Below are positions 7,911 through 15,571 of a DNA stretch of 40,761 nt, piece by piece. The stretch lies in contig JAJDDV010000184.1 in NCBI GenBank assembly GCA_029260135.1, forward strand, positions 1 through 40,761, in the 5' to 3' direction. Origin of the DNA: Phycisphaerae bacterium. Lineage in GTDB: Bacteria; Planctomycetota; Phycisphaerae; UBA1845. How positions within the stretch are numbered: position 1 is the stretch's first letter; the number at the start of each line of letters is the position of its first letter. Made by a program: the position numbers and the translations under genes. The notes beneath the pieces are model-generated. The model was not told the origin of the DNA and did not search any database. It saw nothing but the letters and a program-made list of their open reading frames with translations.

Positions 7911-8021
7911 GTCACTTCTGCTTGCAACGTGCCTTCGTGGGCAAAATCTTTTTTTCGTCGGTAACCCCTTATCACACGGGAGGCATCGACAACCGGATGC
8001 GTGTGCGTGAAAGAAACGTTG

Positions 8022-8050
8022 TTGACTTCGATTTCGGCACTCGGTATTTT
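8022..8050 (+). promoter_or_regulatory. Sigma70-type promoter of the first dnaA
   Basis: TTGACT (8022-8027), a 17-bp spacer, then TATTTT (8045-8050). Transcription would start near 8057, giving a leader of about 145 nt that carries a weak reverse DnaA box. Confidence 0.6.
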
Positions 8051-8200
8051 CGTGACATCGTTTGTGGAAGCAACGTGAACGTGTCAGCGCGGTTCGATCA
8101 GGGCGGCCTTCCCTAGCGGGTCGTTCGATTCCTAGCGGTCTGAAACAGTAGAACATTTGACGAACGAACTTCGGGTTCCTTCGTATTCAAGGAGCAGGCG

Positions 8201-9640
8201 GTGAATGTATGCGCAGTAGACGCCGTATCGAAGGTGGAAGCATACGTTGCGGAGAAAGTCGGCCCGCAACGATTCAACGTCTGGTTCAAGAATGCGACAC
8301 AATTCGCATTCACGGAAGACTATCTGAGGATTAGTGCGCCGAACCGATTCGTCGGAGATTGGATCGAGCGTAACTTTACCCAGATCATCAGCGACGCAGC
8401 GCGCGAGGTCACGGGGCGCGAGTGCACACTGAGCTTCGCGACCGATCCCGATCTTGCCAAAGCGCTCGGCAAGAAGCAGCCGGATCGACAGGTCGACTTC
8501 GTTGCGAACAACCCCGAGCGCCTCGCCAGACTGCAAAAGCGCAGCGGTTCCCTTCCCGTCACGCCGACGCTAAAGGGCAAGCTCGGTGAGTTTGTGGTCG
8601 GCGAGTCAAACCGGATGGCGTATGCAGCGGCTTCCCATGTTGTCGAGTCGCCGTCAAATCATTACAACCCACTCTTCCTGCACGGTGGCTGTGGGCTTGG
8701 CAAAACGCACTTGCTGCAGGCCATCTGCAACGGCCTGAAGGAGCGCCACGAAAACCTTCGCTGGCGCTACGTCACCGGCGAGGAGTTCACCAACGATTAC
8801 GTCTACGCGGTAAAGTCACGCGAGACGTCCGCGTTCCACAACCGGTATCGACACCTCGACGCCCTGATCATCGACGACGTCCACTTCCTAGCGAACAAAC
8901 GCGCGACGCAGGAGGAATTCCTGCACACCTTCAAGGCGATCGACGCGGCCGGAAAGCAGATCGTTCTCGCCTCCGACGCGCATCCGAAGATGATCGGCTA
9001 CTTCTCCGAGTCGCTGGTCAGCCGATTCCTTGCGGGAATGGTGGTCCGCATCGAATCGCCGGACTTCGACGTGCGAATGGGCGTACTGCGCCGTCGCGCC
9101 AAGATGCTCAAAGTGGACATCAGCGATACGGTCATTACGCACATCGCCGAGCACTTCCGGGCCAACATTCGCGAACTCGAAGGGGCGCTCCTCAAGGTCG
9201 TCGCGCAGGCGCAGTTGACGGGGCAAGCCGTGACGCTCGCGCTGGCCGAGCGCGCGATCCGAGACCTGGTTCGTCAAACCGCGCCGGTGGTCATGCTCTC
9301 GGATATCGAGAGTGTCGTGGCCATCTTCTTCGGGCTCTCCCCGGCGGATCTTCACACGTCGCGGAAGTCGAGAACGATCGCGCTGGCCCGCGGGATCGCG
9401 ATGTACCTGGCGCGCAAGCACACCGACATGAGCTTCCCGGAAATTGGACGCTTCATGGGCAACAAGAATCACTCGACGGTGATTCTGGCCTGTCGGCGTA
9501 TCTCGAAGACGCTGCAGGCCAACGAGACCGTTCGGTGGATGACGCCGGCAGGACAGAAGGAACGCAACCTGCCTGAGCTGGTCGACGAATTGGAGCAGCA
9601 GTGCTGCCAGACATCACCGGGGGTCGTCGCCGTGAGCTGA
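8201..9640 (+). CDS. dnaA: Chromosomal replication initiator DnaA, first copy
   Basis: The 479-residue DnaA has all functional parts: domain I (VEAYVAEKVGPQRFNVWF to WIERNF), Walker A GGCGLGKT (162-169), Walker B LIIDDVHF (222-229), the arginine-finger motif LVSRF (272-276), sensor II NIRELEGAL (322-330), and a helix-turn-helix domain IV from about 386. The signature reads GNKNHSTV (420-427) where most DnaA proteins have G-x-RDHSTV, so the Arg-Asp pair is Lys-Asn, while HSTV, which contacts the box, is kept. GTG 8201 has AAGGAG at 6-nt spacing. A terminator follows. It is not linked to dnaN; a second dnaA at 18817 is. By family it opens the origin as an ATP-bound oligomer. Confidence 0.93.
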   Translation: MNVCAVDAVSKVEAYVAEKVGPQRFNVWFKNATQFAFTEDYLRISAPNRFVGDWIERNFTQIISDAAREVTGRECTLSFATDPDLAKALGKKQPDRQVDFVANNPERLARLQKRSGSLPVTPTLKGKLGEFVVGESNRMAYAAASHVVESPSNHYNPLFLHGGCGLGKTHLLQAICNGLKERHENLRWRYVTGEEFTNDYVYAVKSRETSAFHNRYRHLDALIIDDVHFLANKRATQEEFLHTFKAIDAAGKQIVLASDAHPKMIGYFSESLVSRFLAGMVVRIESPDFDVRMGVLRRRAKMLKVDISDTVITHIAEHFRANIRELEGALLKVVAQAQLTGQAVTLALAERAIRDLVRQTAPVVMLSDIESVVAIFFGLSPADLHTSRKSRTIALARGIAMYLARKHTDMSFPEIGRFMGNKNHSTVILACRRISKTLQANETVRWMTPAGQKERNLPELVDELEQQCCQTSPGVVAVS

Positions 9641-9711
9641 CCCCCGCCGGGATTTCCCGGTTCCGTTGACAATCGGCGCCTGCGCCGGTGGCCAGCGGAG
9701 ACCGGGATCAG

Positions 9712-9743
9712 GCGGACGCCAGGGATCGGCGTCCGCTTCTTTT
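9712..9743 (+). terminator. Rho-independent terminator of the first dnaA
   Basis: GCGGACGCC (9712-9720) pairs perfectly with GGCGTCCGC (9728-9736) around a 7-nt loop, followed by TTCTTTT. A smaller stem CCGGGA/TCCCGG lies at 9647-9660, just after the dnaA stop. Confidence 0.85.
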
Positions 9744-9816
9744 GTCCATGCCTATATTCCGCGCAGACCTCAGACTCAAAGGAAGCGAGAGACTCCGGCG
9801 AAAGATCCGCCGGCGA

Positions 9817-10392
9817 TCAGGCGGCGCCCGCATAGAGCTTGGCCAGCTCCGGGCGGACAGTGTTGAGCACTTGGCAGTCGCAGTAAACGCCGTAGCGGAT
9901 GAAGAGCAGCTTCGCATCGCGCACCTGCAACGCGGAATACTTCGCGCTCGTCAGGGCGGCCTCCGCCCTGGAAAGATCGCCGCGGCAGGTGTTTTCCGGC
10001 GCAGCCCCCATCGCCTCGGCCAGTGCGTCGAAGAACCCGATGTTGGTCAGCGAAGCATAGACTTCCGGCTCTTCGCCTGCGGTGTCCTCACTGCGCGGGA
10101 GCTTCAGATAAGCCTCGATCGATTCGCCGGGCGAGAGTTCCAACCAGACGTAACCCGTCATGCGGTTCTCGCGAACCTCGCGCGGGATGACCGCCACGAG
10201 CTTGTGGAACCGCTCTTCCGGAAGTAGCCCCTCAAACGCGGCCCAGGTGAACGTGGCACAGGGCCGATTCCAGCGCTCACTGAGCTCGACGGTGACCGTC
10301 ATATCCGAGAAGACGGCGCGGACCGCCTGCGTCAAATCAGCAGCCAGCGTTTTGTCAATCGATGGTGTACCCACAACGCTTTCACTGTGCAT
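9817..10392 (-). CDS. Hypothetical protein, about 191 residues
   Basis: I do not recognise the family. The protein is soluble and slightly acidic, with no signal peptide or membrane segment. A central part (VTVELSERWNRPCATFTWAAFEGLLPEERFHKLVAVIP) looks like a compact alpha/beta domain; a second half includes TNIGFFDALAEAMGA and a short Cys-containing end (YGVYCDCQVLN). It starts at ATG 10392 without a clear ribosome-binding site. It converges on the first dnaA, whose terminator lies between them. Confidence 0.6.
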   Translation of the reverse strand: MHSESVVGTPSIDKTLAADLTQAVRAVFSDMTVTVELSERWNRPCATFTWAAFEGLLPEERFHKLVAVIPREVRENRMTGYVWLELSPGESIEAYLKLPRSEDTAGEEPEVYASLTNIGFFDALAEAMGAAPENTCRGDLSRAEAALTSAKYSALQVRDAKLLFIRYGVYCDCQVLNTVRPELAKLYAGAA

Positions 10393-10751
10393 GACGATTC
10401 TCGAATGTCAAGTGTCCTGGCGCCCCCAAGAGCTCGACCCCATCGCACGTCCCTTGCACGTGCGCGGACGGCCGGTCTAACGTCGGACTCGAAATCTGTT
10501 TCAAAAGTCTCGTGCGAAAGCAAACAGGGTGCCCTGGCCAAGCCGAAGGCGCGGGCATGCTCTGTTGGGGTGTAATCGACATGGCCGCACTACGCTTGGC
10601 CATGGCAGCCATCCGATCGCCGTGGAACTTGTGATTCACAGTGCTCGACGTTGAGATCCTGGAAACCCGATTCCCCGTGGTTGCGCCAACGCAGACCACC
10701 CACTTCGCCTCCGCCCCGATCGAGGCGCCTCCCGTGAGGAAGCGCCCGCGG
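10393..10751. other. Intergenic region with one palindromic repeat
   Basis: This 359-bp gap carries a diverged copy of the palindromic repeat at 10579-10604. Apart from that I recognise nothing; frames here overlap the repeat and show no domain. Confidence 0.55.
10579..10604. repeat. Distant copy of the window-start palindromic repeat
   Basis: acatggccgcactacgcttg followed by gccatg. Here the palindrome is improved to CATGGCC (10580-10586) and GGCCATG (10598-10604), while the loop has changed, as expected if base pairing is conserved. It lies 9.7 kb from the array. Confidence 0.75.
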
Positions 10752-11129
10752 CTACAAGTTAGCCGGCGACACACCGATGTCAACGATACTGCAAGCCAGA
10801 ATCGGATCAAGACCGAGCGCCTTGGCCTGGTCGACCAGCTCGTCGCTCTCCGCACCAGGGTTGACGAAGAACTCGTCGGGCGTGACGGCCGCGATAGATG
10901 CCAGCACGTTGGCACCTACAGCCGGTGGAAGATAGAGCGTCACGCGATCCACTTTGACGGGGATGTTTTCAACTGAGGCGTAGGTCGTAAGGCCCTCGAC
11001 CTGTCCGCCCTTGGGGTTGACGGGGTAGACATCCCAACCCTGCTGAATGTACGCGCGAACGGCCTTGTTGCTGAACTTGGTTGGGTCGGCTGAGGCGCCG
11101 ATGACGGCGACGGTTCGGAAGTTAGCCAA
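10752..11129 (-). CDS. CoA-binding (Rossmann) domain protein, YccU-like
   Basis: The small single-domain protein carries the CoA_binding_2 hallmarks: FRTVAVIGASADPTKFSNKAV at the N-terminus, VYPVNPKGG at about residue 38, then FFVNPGAESDELVDQAKALG and a closing Cys/Asp segment (ILACSIVDIG). Family members resemble the nucleotide-binding part of succinyl-CoA synthetase alpha; cellular roles are poorly known. I chose TTG 11129 because GGAG sits 6 nt upstream and the domain starts at once. A TTG at 11162 would add 11 residues. No ATG is in frame. Confidence 0.8.
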   Translation of the reverse strand: MANFRTVAVIGASADPTKFSNKAVRAYIQQGWDVYPVNPKGGQVEGLTTYASVENIPVKVDRVTLYLPPAVGANVLASIAAVTPDEFFVNPGAESDELVDQAKALGLDPILACSIVDIGVSPANL

Positions 11130-11217
11130 AGCAAGCTCCGCGACATAAGCTATACTTGCCAAGTAAAAGCAAGACCTTATGGCCGTCGAGGGTCTGCCAG
11201 AAAAAATCGATTGGTTC

Positions 11218-11246
11218 TTGACAGTGTGCAGTTTGGTAGGCTAGTT
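11218..11246 (+). promoter_or_regulatory. Possible promoter of the coiled-coil/peptidase pair
   Basis: TTGACA (11218-11223) is a perfect -35, followed after 17 bp by ctagtt, a weak -10. A small palindrome, aaagctaagcttt, lies near 11281-11294. The transcript would have a leader of about 160 nt. Confidence 0.35.
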
Positions 11247-11413
11247 TTGTACAAGCCGTGGCCCAGTAGATAGACGGCGCAAAGCTAAGCTTTAGGGTCT
11301 TGGTCGTTGTCTTGGAGCGTCCAAACACGGTGGTCATATCCTAAGGGCTTATACGAAGTACGGCAAGCAGCGCGCGCGGTCCGATGGCTGCGAGCGCGGT
11401 AGGGGGTTTGCAG

Positions 11414-11593
11414 ATGCCAGAGAATTCGCTAACGCAGAACGACGATTCGACGCGTTCTAATGATGCGCGAGATCTCAACGCAATTGAATCAAGGTTGGTC
11501 AAATCTGCGGAGGAGATTGAAGCTAGGATTAGTGAGCTGGAGGAAGAACAGATCCTGACGCAGGAGACGCTACAGATGGAGTTCGGAATCTGA
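11414..11593 (+). CDS. Small acidic coiled-coil protein upstream of the peptidase-like gene
   Basis: This 59-residue protein has a polar, Asn/Asp/Ser-rich start (PENSLTQNDDSTRSNDARD) followed by a long amphipathic helix (LNAIESRLVKSAEEIEARIS then ELEEEQILTQETL) with heptad-like hydrophobics. There is no Cys, signal peptide or membrane segment. ATG 11414 is preceded by AGGGGG at about 8 nt; an upstream ATG at 11384 lacks such a site. The stop lies 7 bp before the ATG of the 518-residue protein, so the two are very likely cotranscribed. I do not recognise the family. It could be a partner, inhibitor or substrate of the peptidase-like protein; that is inference from position only. Confidence 0.6.
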   Translation: MPENSLTQNDDSTRSNDARDLNAIESRLVKSAEEIEARISELEEEQILTQETLQMEFGI

Positions 11594-11600
11594 CGCCCGA

Positions 11601-13157
11601 ATGATGCCAGCGGACGCATTCACGGTAAAGCAGTTCACTGCTGACTCGCTCTATGAGTCGCTATCCAACGATTGTTTCAGCGCATCGCAAGTAAGAAAGC
11701 ACCGACAAGCCAATTATCTCGCCGGTTATCTCCAAGAACTTCAGGTACTCACTGTTGTTGTCGAGCATGATTACACCGACGGTGACTACTTAGACGATTA
11801 TGCGGCGTATTACGTCAAGTGTTTTAACCAATATCAGCGTCGATGCAAGCGTCTCCACTTCTTCACGGAGGCGTTTTCCAGTCCATCGCTTAGAGCCGTC
11901 ATAAACGGCGAGTCAAGTAGCGAACTAGACGAAGACACATTGCGTGCAACCTATAGAGGGTTTGCCGTTGCACGCCCTCTTCCAGATGCGATCATTGGGC
12001 GCACTGTTCTATGCACGTACGACGAAACAAGAAAAGATGGTGCGCGGCGTTTCTACCCAGCCACGAAGAAGTATGAGGCAAATCTGTTCGGAATAAGACT
12101 CGGCGTACCGAAGAGCCTCGCGTTTCAAGAACAAGATACCGTCCTTGCCGCATGTGCTACAGTTGCGCTTTGGTCGTCTTTTCACATGGCTGCCAAACTT
12201 TTCCACACTCCGATGCCCACGCCCGCTGCGATCACGAGGTCAGCAAATCAACTCGTGCGCAGTCAACGCCCTATTCCATCACGGGGTCTAGTCGTCCAGC
12301 AAATGTGCAGCGCAATTCAACGGGTCAGCCTAGAACCTGAAGTAATTCAGATCCGATCTAGCACTCCTGTTTCGTCGGTACTCTACGCGTACTTGGGAAT
12401 TGGGATACCCGTGATTCTCGGCGTGAAGATAGAAGGCGAGAAATCAATGCATGCCGTGACCGTTGTTGGGTACTCACTGCATGACGATCGAGTTCATCAA
12501 AGGGAGGAGGCTGGAGAACAAGCGAACTTGGCAATGCTCGGACTACGAATTGGCGCGTTTTATGTTCACGATGATCAAATGGGCCCGTTCGCGCGAGCTG
12601 TTGTCACGGCGTCTGAAGAATACGATGGCACAACATATCCGATATCGCTCGAGGGACCTTGGAAGGACAAAGCGACCGGCAAGCTCCGCAAGATGTATCC
12701 ATGTGTTGCCATCCTTCCCGTGTATACAAAAATCCGCGTCACGTTCGTGGACGTTCAAAAGTGGGTGAGTAGGATTGACACTGTACTCGGTGTTTGCGCT
12801 CTCGGTCACGCTAGCTCGGAGTGGGACATACGGTTGACTACGACAAACGATTACAAGAAGAACGTCCGAGCCGACGGGTCGCCCGCAGTACGGTCGTCCG
12901 GCGTACTTCTGGAGCAACATCCGCGGTTTCTGTGGCGAACTCTCTTTGAGACGAATGGATCACTGATCTACGAGATGCTCATCGATGCCACAGACATGGC
13001 TCGGTCATTCCCGGTTTATAAGATAATATGGCACGACAACGAAGCTCGGGGAGTCGCACGGAATCTGATTTGTGAGGCCAAGCTCAAGTCAGTACTTGTA
13101 TCATGCCTTACGGAGCCATTCTATAAGATGCTCTGTGACAGCTGCGCGGTAAGGTAG
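11601..13157 (+). CDS. Predicted papain/C39-like cysteine peptidase of unknown family
   Basis: The 518-residue protein has no signal peptide or membrane segment. Three short stretches, in order, match the active site of papain-fold peptidases: FQEQDTVLAACATVALW (Gln 176/178, Cys 185), KSMHAVTVVGYS (His 284) and FYVHDDQMGPF (Asp 324/325). HAVxVVGY and the Asp before a Gly-Pro are typical of C39-like and transglutaminase-like enzymes. The N-terminal 170 residues and C-terminal 190 residues are unlike anything I know. Base composition is visibly lower in GC (roughly half) than the flanking genes, with many A/T-ending codons, suggesting transfer. It is tightly coupled to the small coiled-coil gene and converges on topoisomerase VI subunit A, 22 bp away. 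Proteolytic activity is inference from the motifs. Confidence 0.7.
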   Translation: MMPADAFTVKQFTADSLYESLSNDCFSASQVRKHRQANYLAGYLQELQVLTVVVEHDYTDGDYLDDYAAYYVKCFNQYQRRCKRLHFFTEAFSSPSLRAVINGESSSELDEDTLRATYRGFAVARPLPDAIIGRTVLCTYDETRKDGARRFYPATKKYEANLFGIRLGVPKSLAFQEQDTVLAACATVALWSSFHMAAKLFHTPMPTPAAITRSANQLVRSQRPIPSRGLVVQQMCSAIQRVSLEPEVIQIRSSTPVSSVLYAYLGIGIPVILGVKIEGEKSMHAVTVVGYSLHDDRVHQREEAGEQANLAMLGLRIGAFYVHDDQMGPFARAVVTASEEYDGTTYPISLEGPWKDKATGKLRKMYPCVAILPVYTKIRVTFVDVQKWVSRIDTVLGVCALGHASSEWDIRLTTTNDYKKNVRADGSPAVRSSGVLLEQHPRFLWRTLFETNGSLIYEMLIDATDMARSFPVYKIIWHDNEARGVARNLICEAKLKSVLVSCLTEPFYKMLCDSCAVR

Positions 13158-13179
13158 CGGTAGACAAACGGGCGTTAGG

Positions 13180-14337
13180 TCAATCCAACCACTGCTTCTT
13201 GTCTTTGAGTTTCATGGGGACGTACTGTTCCGTGAGATAGGAGAGGTCTTTGGAGATCATGGCTTCAACTTCCATCTTGAAGCCGTTGCTCAGCATCTTC
13301 TTGATCTCCCTTTGCCAGGGGCGCTTGCTCGCGAACCAGGGATAGTTGGCAATCTGCTTGGCGCGCTTCACATCATTGGCATCGAGTTCAATCTTCACGT
13401 CGTCGGTCATGTCGCAGCGGTCGTAGTCGAAGCTCGACACGCCGATGAACTTGGCATCGGGGATCGCCATCCGCCGCGATTCATAGGCCAGGTTGATCGA
13501 GCCGTGCTTGATGACGGAGTAGATGTAATACCCCCAGGGGTCGTTATCGAGCAGTACGAAGACGGGGAGTTTGAGTTCTTCGTGCATGCGTCGCAGCAGT
13601 CGTCGCATTCCTCTGGCCGGCTGACCGCCGCCGTGGGAGATAATGCACTTGTGTGTCTCCCAAAAGCGATCTTCGTGGAACCTTCGCCACACGGTGTCTT
13701 TTTCGACGTGGAGGATGAACTTCGCGTCGCACTTCTTGAACTGGATGACGTCCGGCTCGCAGATGCTCGGCACGGCGTAGCCGGCGCTGCCCATCGCCGT
13801 GCAATCGAGCGTGCTGCCGGCGTCGACCAGCGTGATATACCCGGCCAGGTTTCCCCGGTTGGAAGCGAACACGTGCAGCTCTTCGCGGAGTGAATCGATG
13901 GCCACTTCGAGGTCTTCGATGATCGGGTCCGACTCGCTCTGATCGTCGAAGGTCTTCTCCTTGGTGCCCTTGATCGTGTGCTTGGCGAGGTAGTAGATCT
14001 GACGAATGCTGGCCGTCTTGCCCAACTCGATCAGGTCTTTGCACTTGCTGGCCACGAGCATGGTCTGCATGAATCGCTTGGCCTGGCCGTAGTTGAAGAA
14101 GTTGCGAGACTGCTTGTTCTCGCCCATCTCAACGTGGCGGGTCTTCTCGTTGAACGCGACGTTGGACAGCGCCCGGGTCGGGATGGCGATGGCTGGGTCC
14201 TGCTGTCGATGGGCCATCTCGACAACGGAGGTCGCCAAGCCTTCGATCTTCTTTTCGGTCGAGCCGTTGCCGCGTTTGGTCGGCCGTTTGGACTTCGCCT
14301 TGGTGGTTTTCTTCGCTTTCTTGGCCATGATGATCAT
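13180..14337 (-). CDS. top6A: DNA topoisomerase VI subunit A (Spo11-like)
   Basis: The 385-residue product has a lysine-rich N-terminus (AKKAKKTTKAKSKRPTKRG), then the winged-helix domain with the catalytic tyrosine in TASIRQIYYLAKHT (about 108-121). The Toprim domain follows, with its Glu in FILHVEKDTVW (about 205-215) and the metal-binding Asp pair in VLLDNDPWGYYIYSVIKHGS (about 260-280). Known function is double-strand DNA cleavage and rejoining, with subunit B as ATPase. All key residues are present. Starts are possible at ATG 14337 or ATG 14328 (MAKKAKK). Subunit B is on the same strand, but two genes lie between them, unlike the adjacent pair usual in archaea. Confidence 0.93.
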   Translation of the reverse strand: MIIMAKKAKKTTKAKSKRPTKRGNGSTEKKIEGLATSVVEMAHRQQDPAIAIPTRALSNVAFNEKTRHVEMGENKQSRNFFNYGQAKRFMQTMLVASKCKDLIELGKTASIRQIYYLAKHTIKGTKEKTFDDQSESDPIIEDLEVAIDSLREELHVFASNRGNLAGYITLVDAGSTLDCTAMGSAGYAVPSICEPDVIQFKKCDAKFILHVEKDTVWRRFHEDRFWETHKCIISHGGGQPARGMRRLLRRMHEELKLPVFVLLDNDPWGYYIYSVIKHGSINLAYESRRMAIPDAKFIGVSSFDYDRCDMTDDVKIELDANDVKRAKQIANYPWFASKRPWQREIKKMLSNGFKMEVEAMISKDLSYLTEQYVPMKLKDKKQWLD

Positions 14338-14395
14338 CGCCGCCTGAGTTCACTTTCGGGCGGACCGCGCCCTCCGTGGTTCTTGCGCCTGTAGC

Positions 14396-15247
14396 TCAAT
14401 CGTCCGCGTCAGCCCGCGCCTCGGTCGGGTATTCTAAGCCGTTGGCTTCGAAAAGCGACCTTGCTCGGTCTTCCGCCAGTGGCCGTACGTGGCCGTCGGC
14501 GAACGCAACGATTCGCCGCCCTTGGCCATCGAAGATCCTGCGTTCGTATCCGGAGATCGTCGTGCTGCTCCCATCGAGATACGACGTGAACACAATGCCG
14601 TCGATGAACACATAATCGTCGAGGTAGGCATGACTCGGTTTGACCGACGGGTCTTGCGGGGCGAGTGCATCCGCAATCTCAGAGGCCCAGATCGACGCTG
14701 GAATCAGCACGCCGCAGAGTGCAAGAACTCCGAGCGCAACCCAGCGCTTACGTCCTCGCACGAGCGGAATCAGAAGCAGCGCCAGGACCGCCGTGGGCAC
14801 GGCACACCGAAGGACCCAGCGTCGCACCGCATTTAAGCGCTTGCGCCGATCGATTCTTGCCTGCTCCGAGTGCGCGCTCAACGCCGTCGGCAAATCGCGA
14901 ACGGCGGCCGCCCTGTCGAAGTCAACGATCGCGGGATCATCTAGCTGCCAGATCCTCCGTTGTGTCGTGATCATATGTAGCTGCCGCACGGATGCGGGCG
15001 CTCTGCCGATGCCGTCCCGTACCCGGTAGAACCGCGGTGGCCCCAGAATGATCCACTGCACCCAAAGACACGCCAACAGAATCGCTAATGGCGTACGGAG
15101 TTTCTCGAACGAGATTCGAAGGCGGCGCATGCGGCCGCGGTGTTCGAGAAAGCTCTTCGGGTCGTCCAGGTCAAACGCCCGCCCGCACTCCGGGCATCGC
15201 AGTGTTTCCTGGCCCCTCAGGTCGTAATGACAGGTCTTACAGTACAT
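14396..15247 (-). CDS. Zinc-ribbon membrane protein of unknown function
   Basis: The 283-residue protein opens with a zinc ribbon, two CxxC pairs (CKTC at 3-6, CPEC at 18-21), a lead I associate with many planctomycete proteins. A hydrophobic segment follows near residue 51-70 (PLAILLACLWVQWIILGPP), and two more near 145-185 (AVPTAVLALLLIPLV; WVALGVLALCGVLIPASIWA). The C-terminal part has an RRIVAFADGHVRPL stretch resembling the ADGHV motif of planctomycete prepilin-like proteins. The function is unknown. It starts at ATG 15247 and lies 57 bp upstream of the topoisomerase VI subunit A gene on the same strand, so the two may be cotranscribed. Confidence 0.7.
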   Translation of the reverse strand: MYCKTCHYDLRGQETLRCPECGRAFDLDDPKSFLEHRGRMRRLRISFEKLRTPLAILLACLWVQWIILGPPRFYRVRDGIGRAPASVRQLHMITTQRRIWQLDDPAIVDFDRAAAVRDLPTALSAHSEQARIDRRKRLNAVRRWVLRCAVPTAVLALLLIPLVRGRKRWVALGVLALCGVLIPASIWASEIADALAPQDPSVKPSHAYLDDYVFIDGIVFTSYLDGSSTTISGYERRIFDGQGRRIVAFADGHVRPLAEDRARSLFEANGLEYPTEARADADD

Positions 15248-15571
15248 GCGACTCGGTCCGTTCCGCCAGTCTATCCCGGATTATTCACGGATCTACCGGA
15301 AGTCGCTGCAAACCCATGTAGCGCCGGGGCTTGTCCCCGGCGTGCTTACTACGCCGCGCCATCCGTTCGCCACCCACAAGGGGTGGCGCTACAAGAGGTT
15401 ACGCGCACCGCCTGCAACACGATGAACAATCCGGCCTATGCTCCCATAACACATTATAGGTTGGACGGAGCGCACTCCAATCAGCCTTTGATGATTGTCT
15501 GAACGAGACGCCAAGAGTGGGAGCCCGCTTTGGCTTATTCGAACGGTTGGTCGTCAAGGCGCACAAACCGA
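15248..15571. other. Intergenic region dominated by a composite palindromic repeat
   Basis: This 324-bp gap lies between the GH114-like gene and the zinc-ribbon gene, both on the minus strand. Its main content is the nested palindrome at 15317-15393. No gene is supported. Confidence 0.6.
15317..15393. repeat. Composite REP-like palindrome
   Basis: Outer arms TGTAGCGCC (15317-15325) and GGCGCTACA (15385-15393) are perfect inverted copies. Inside are two hairpins: GCCGGGG/CCCCGGC (15323-15341) and CGCCACCC/GGGTGGCG (15368-15388). The same TGTAGCGCC lead begins a hairpin at 38803, so this is a dispersed family. Confidence 0.85.

Larger units (their letters stand above)
7877..8200 (+). promoter_or_regulatory. 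Leader of the first dnaA, candidate DnaA-binding or origin region
   Basis: This 324-bp region holds one consensus-type DnaA box TTTTCCACA (7902-7910; it fits TTWTNCACA) and an AT-rich patch gcaaaatctttttttcg near 7941. Two weaker matches are TTATCACAC (7969-7977) and reverse-strand TGTGGAAGC (8063-8071). A promoter lies at 8022-8050 and AAGGAG at 8189-8194. This could be autoregulation of dnaA or an origin; the number of good boxes is too low to decide. Confidence 0.5.

Noticed and set aside
9688..10227. Plus-strand frame of 179 codons
   Set aside because: It crosses the dnaA terminator and lies opposite a better minus-strand frame.
11122..11337. 71-codon minus-strand frame starting at an ATG
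   Set aside because: It overlaps the start of the CoA-binding gene, has no ribosome-binding site and no recognisable features.
13312..13893. Plus-strand frame opposite topoisomerase VI subunit A
   Set aside because: Antisense shadow; the minus-strand product has complete catalytic motifs.
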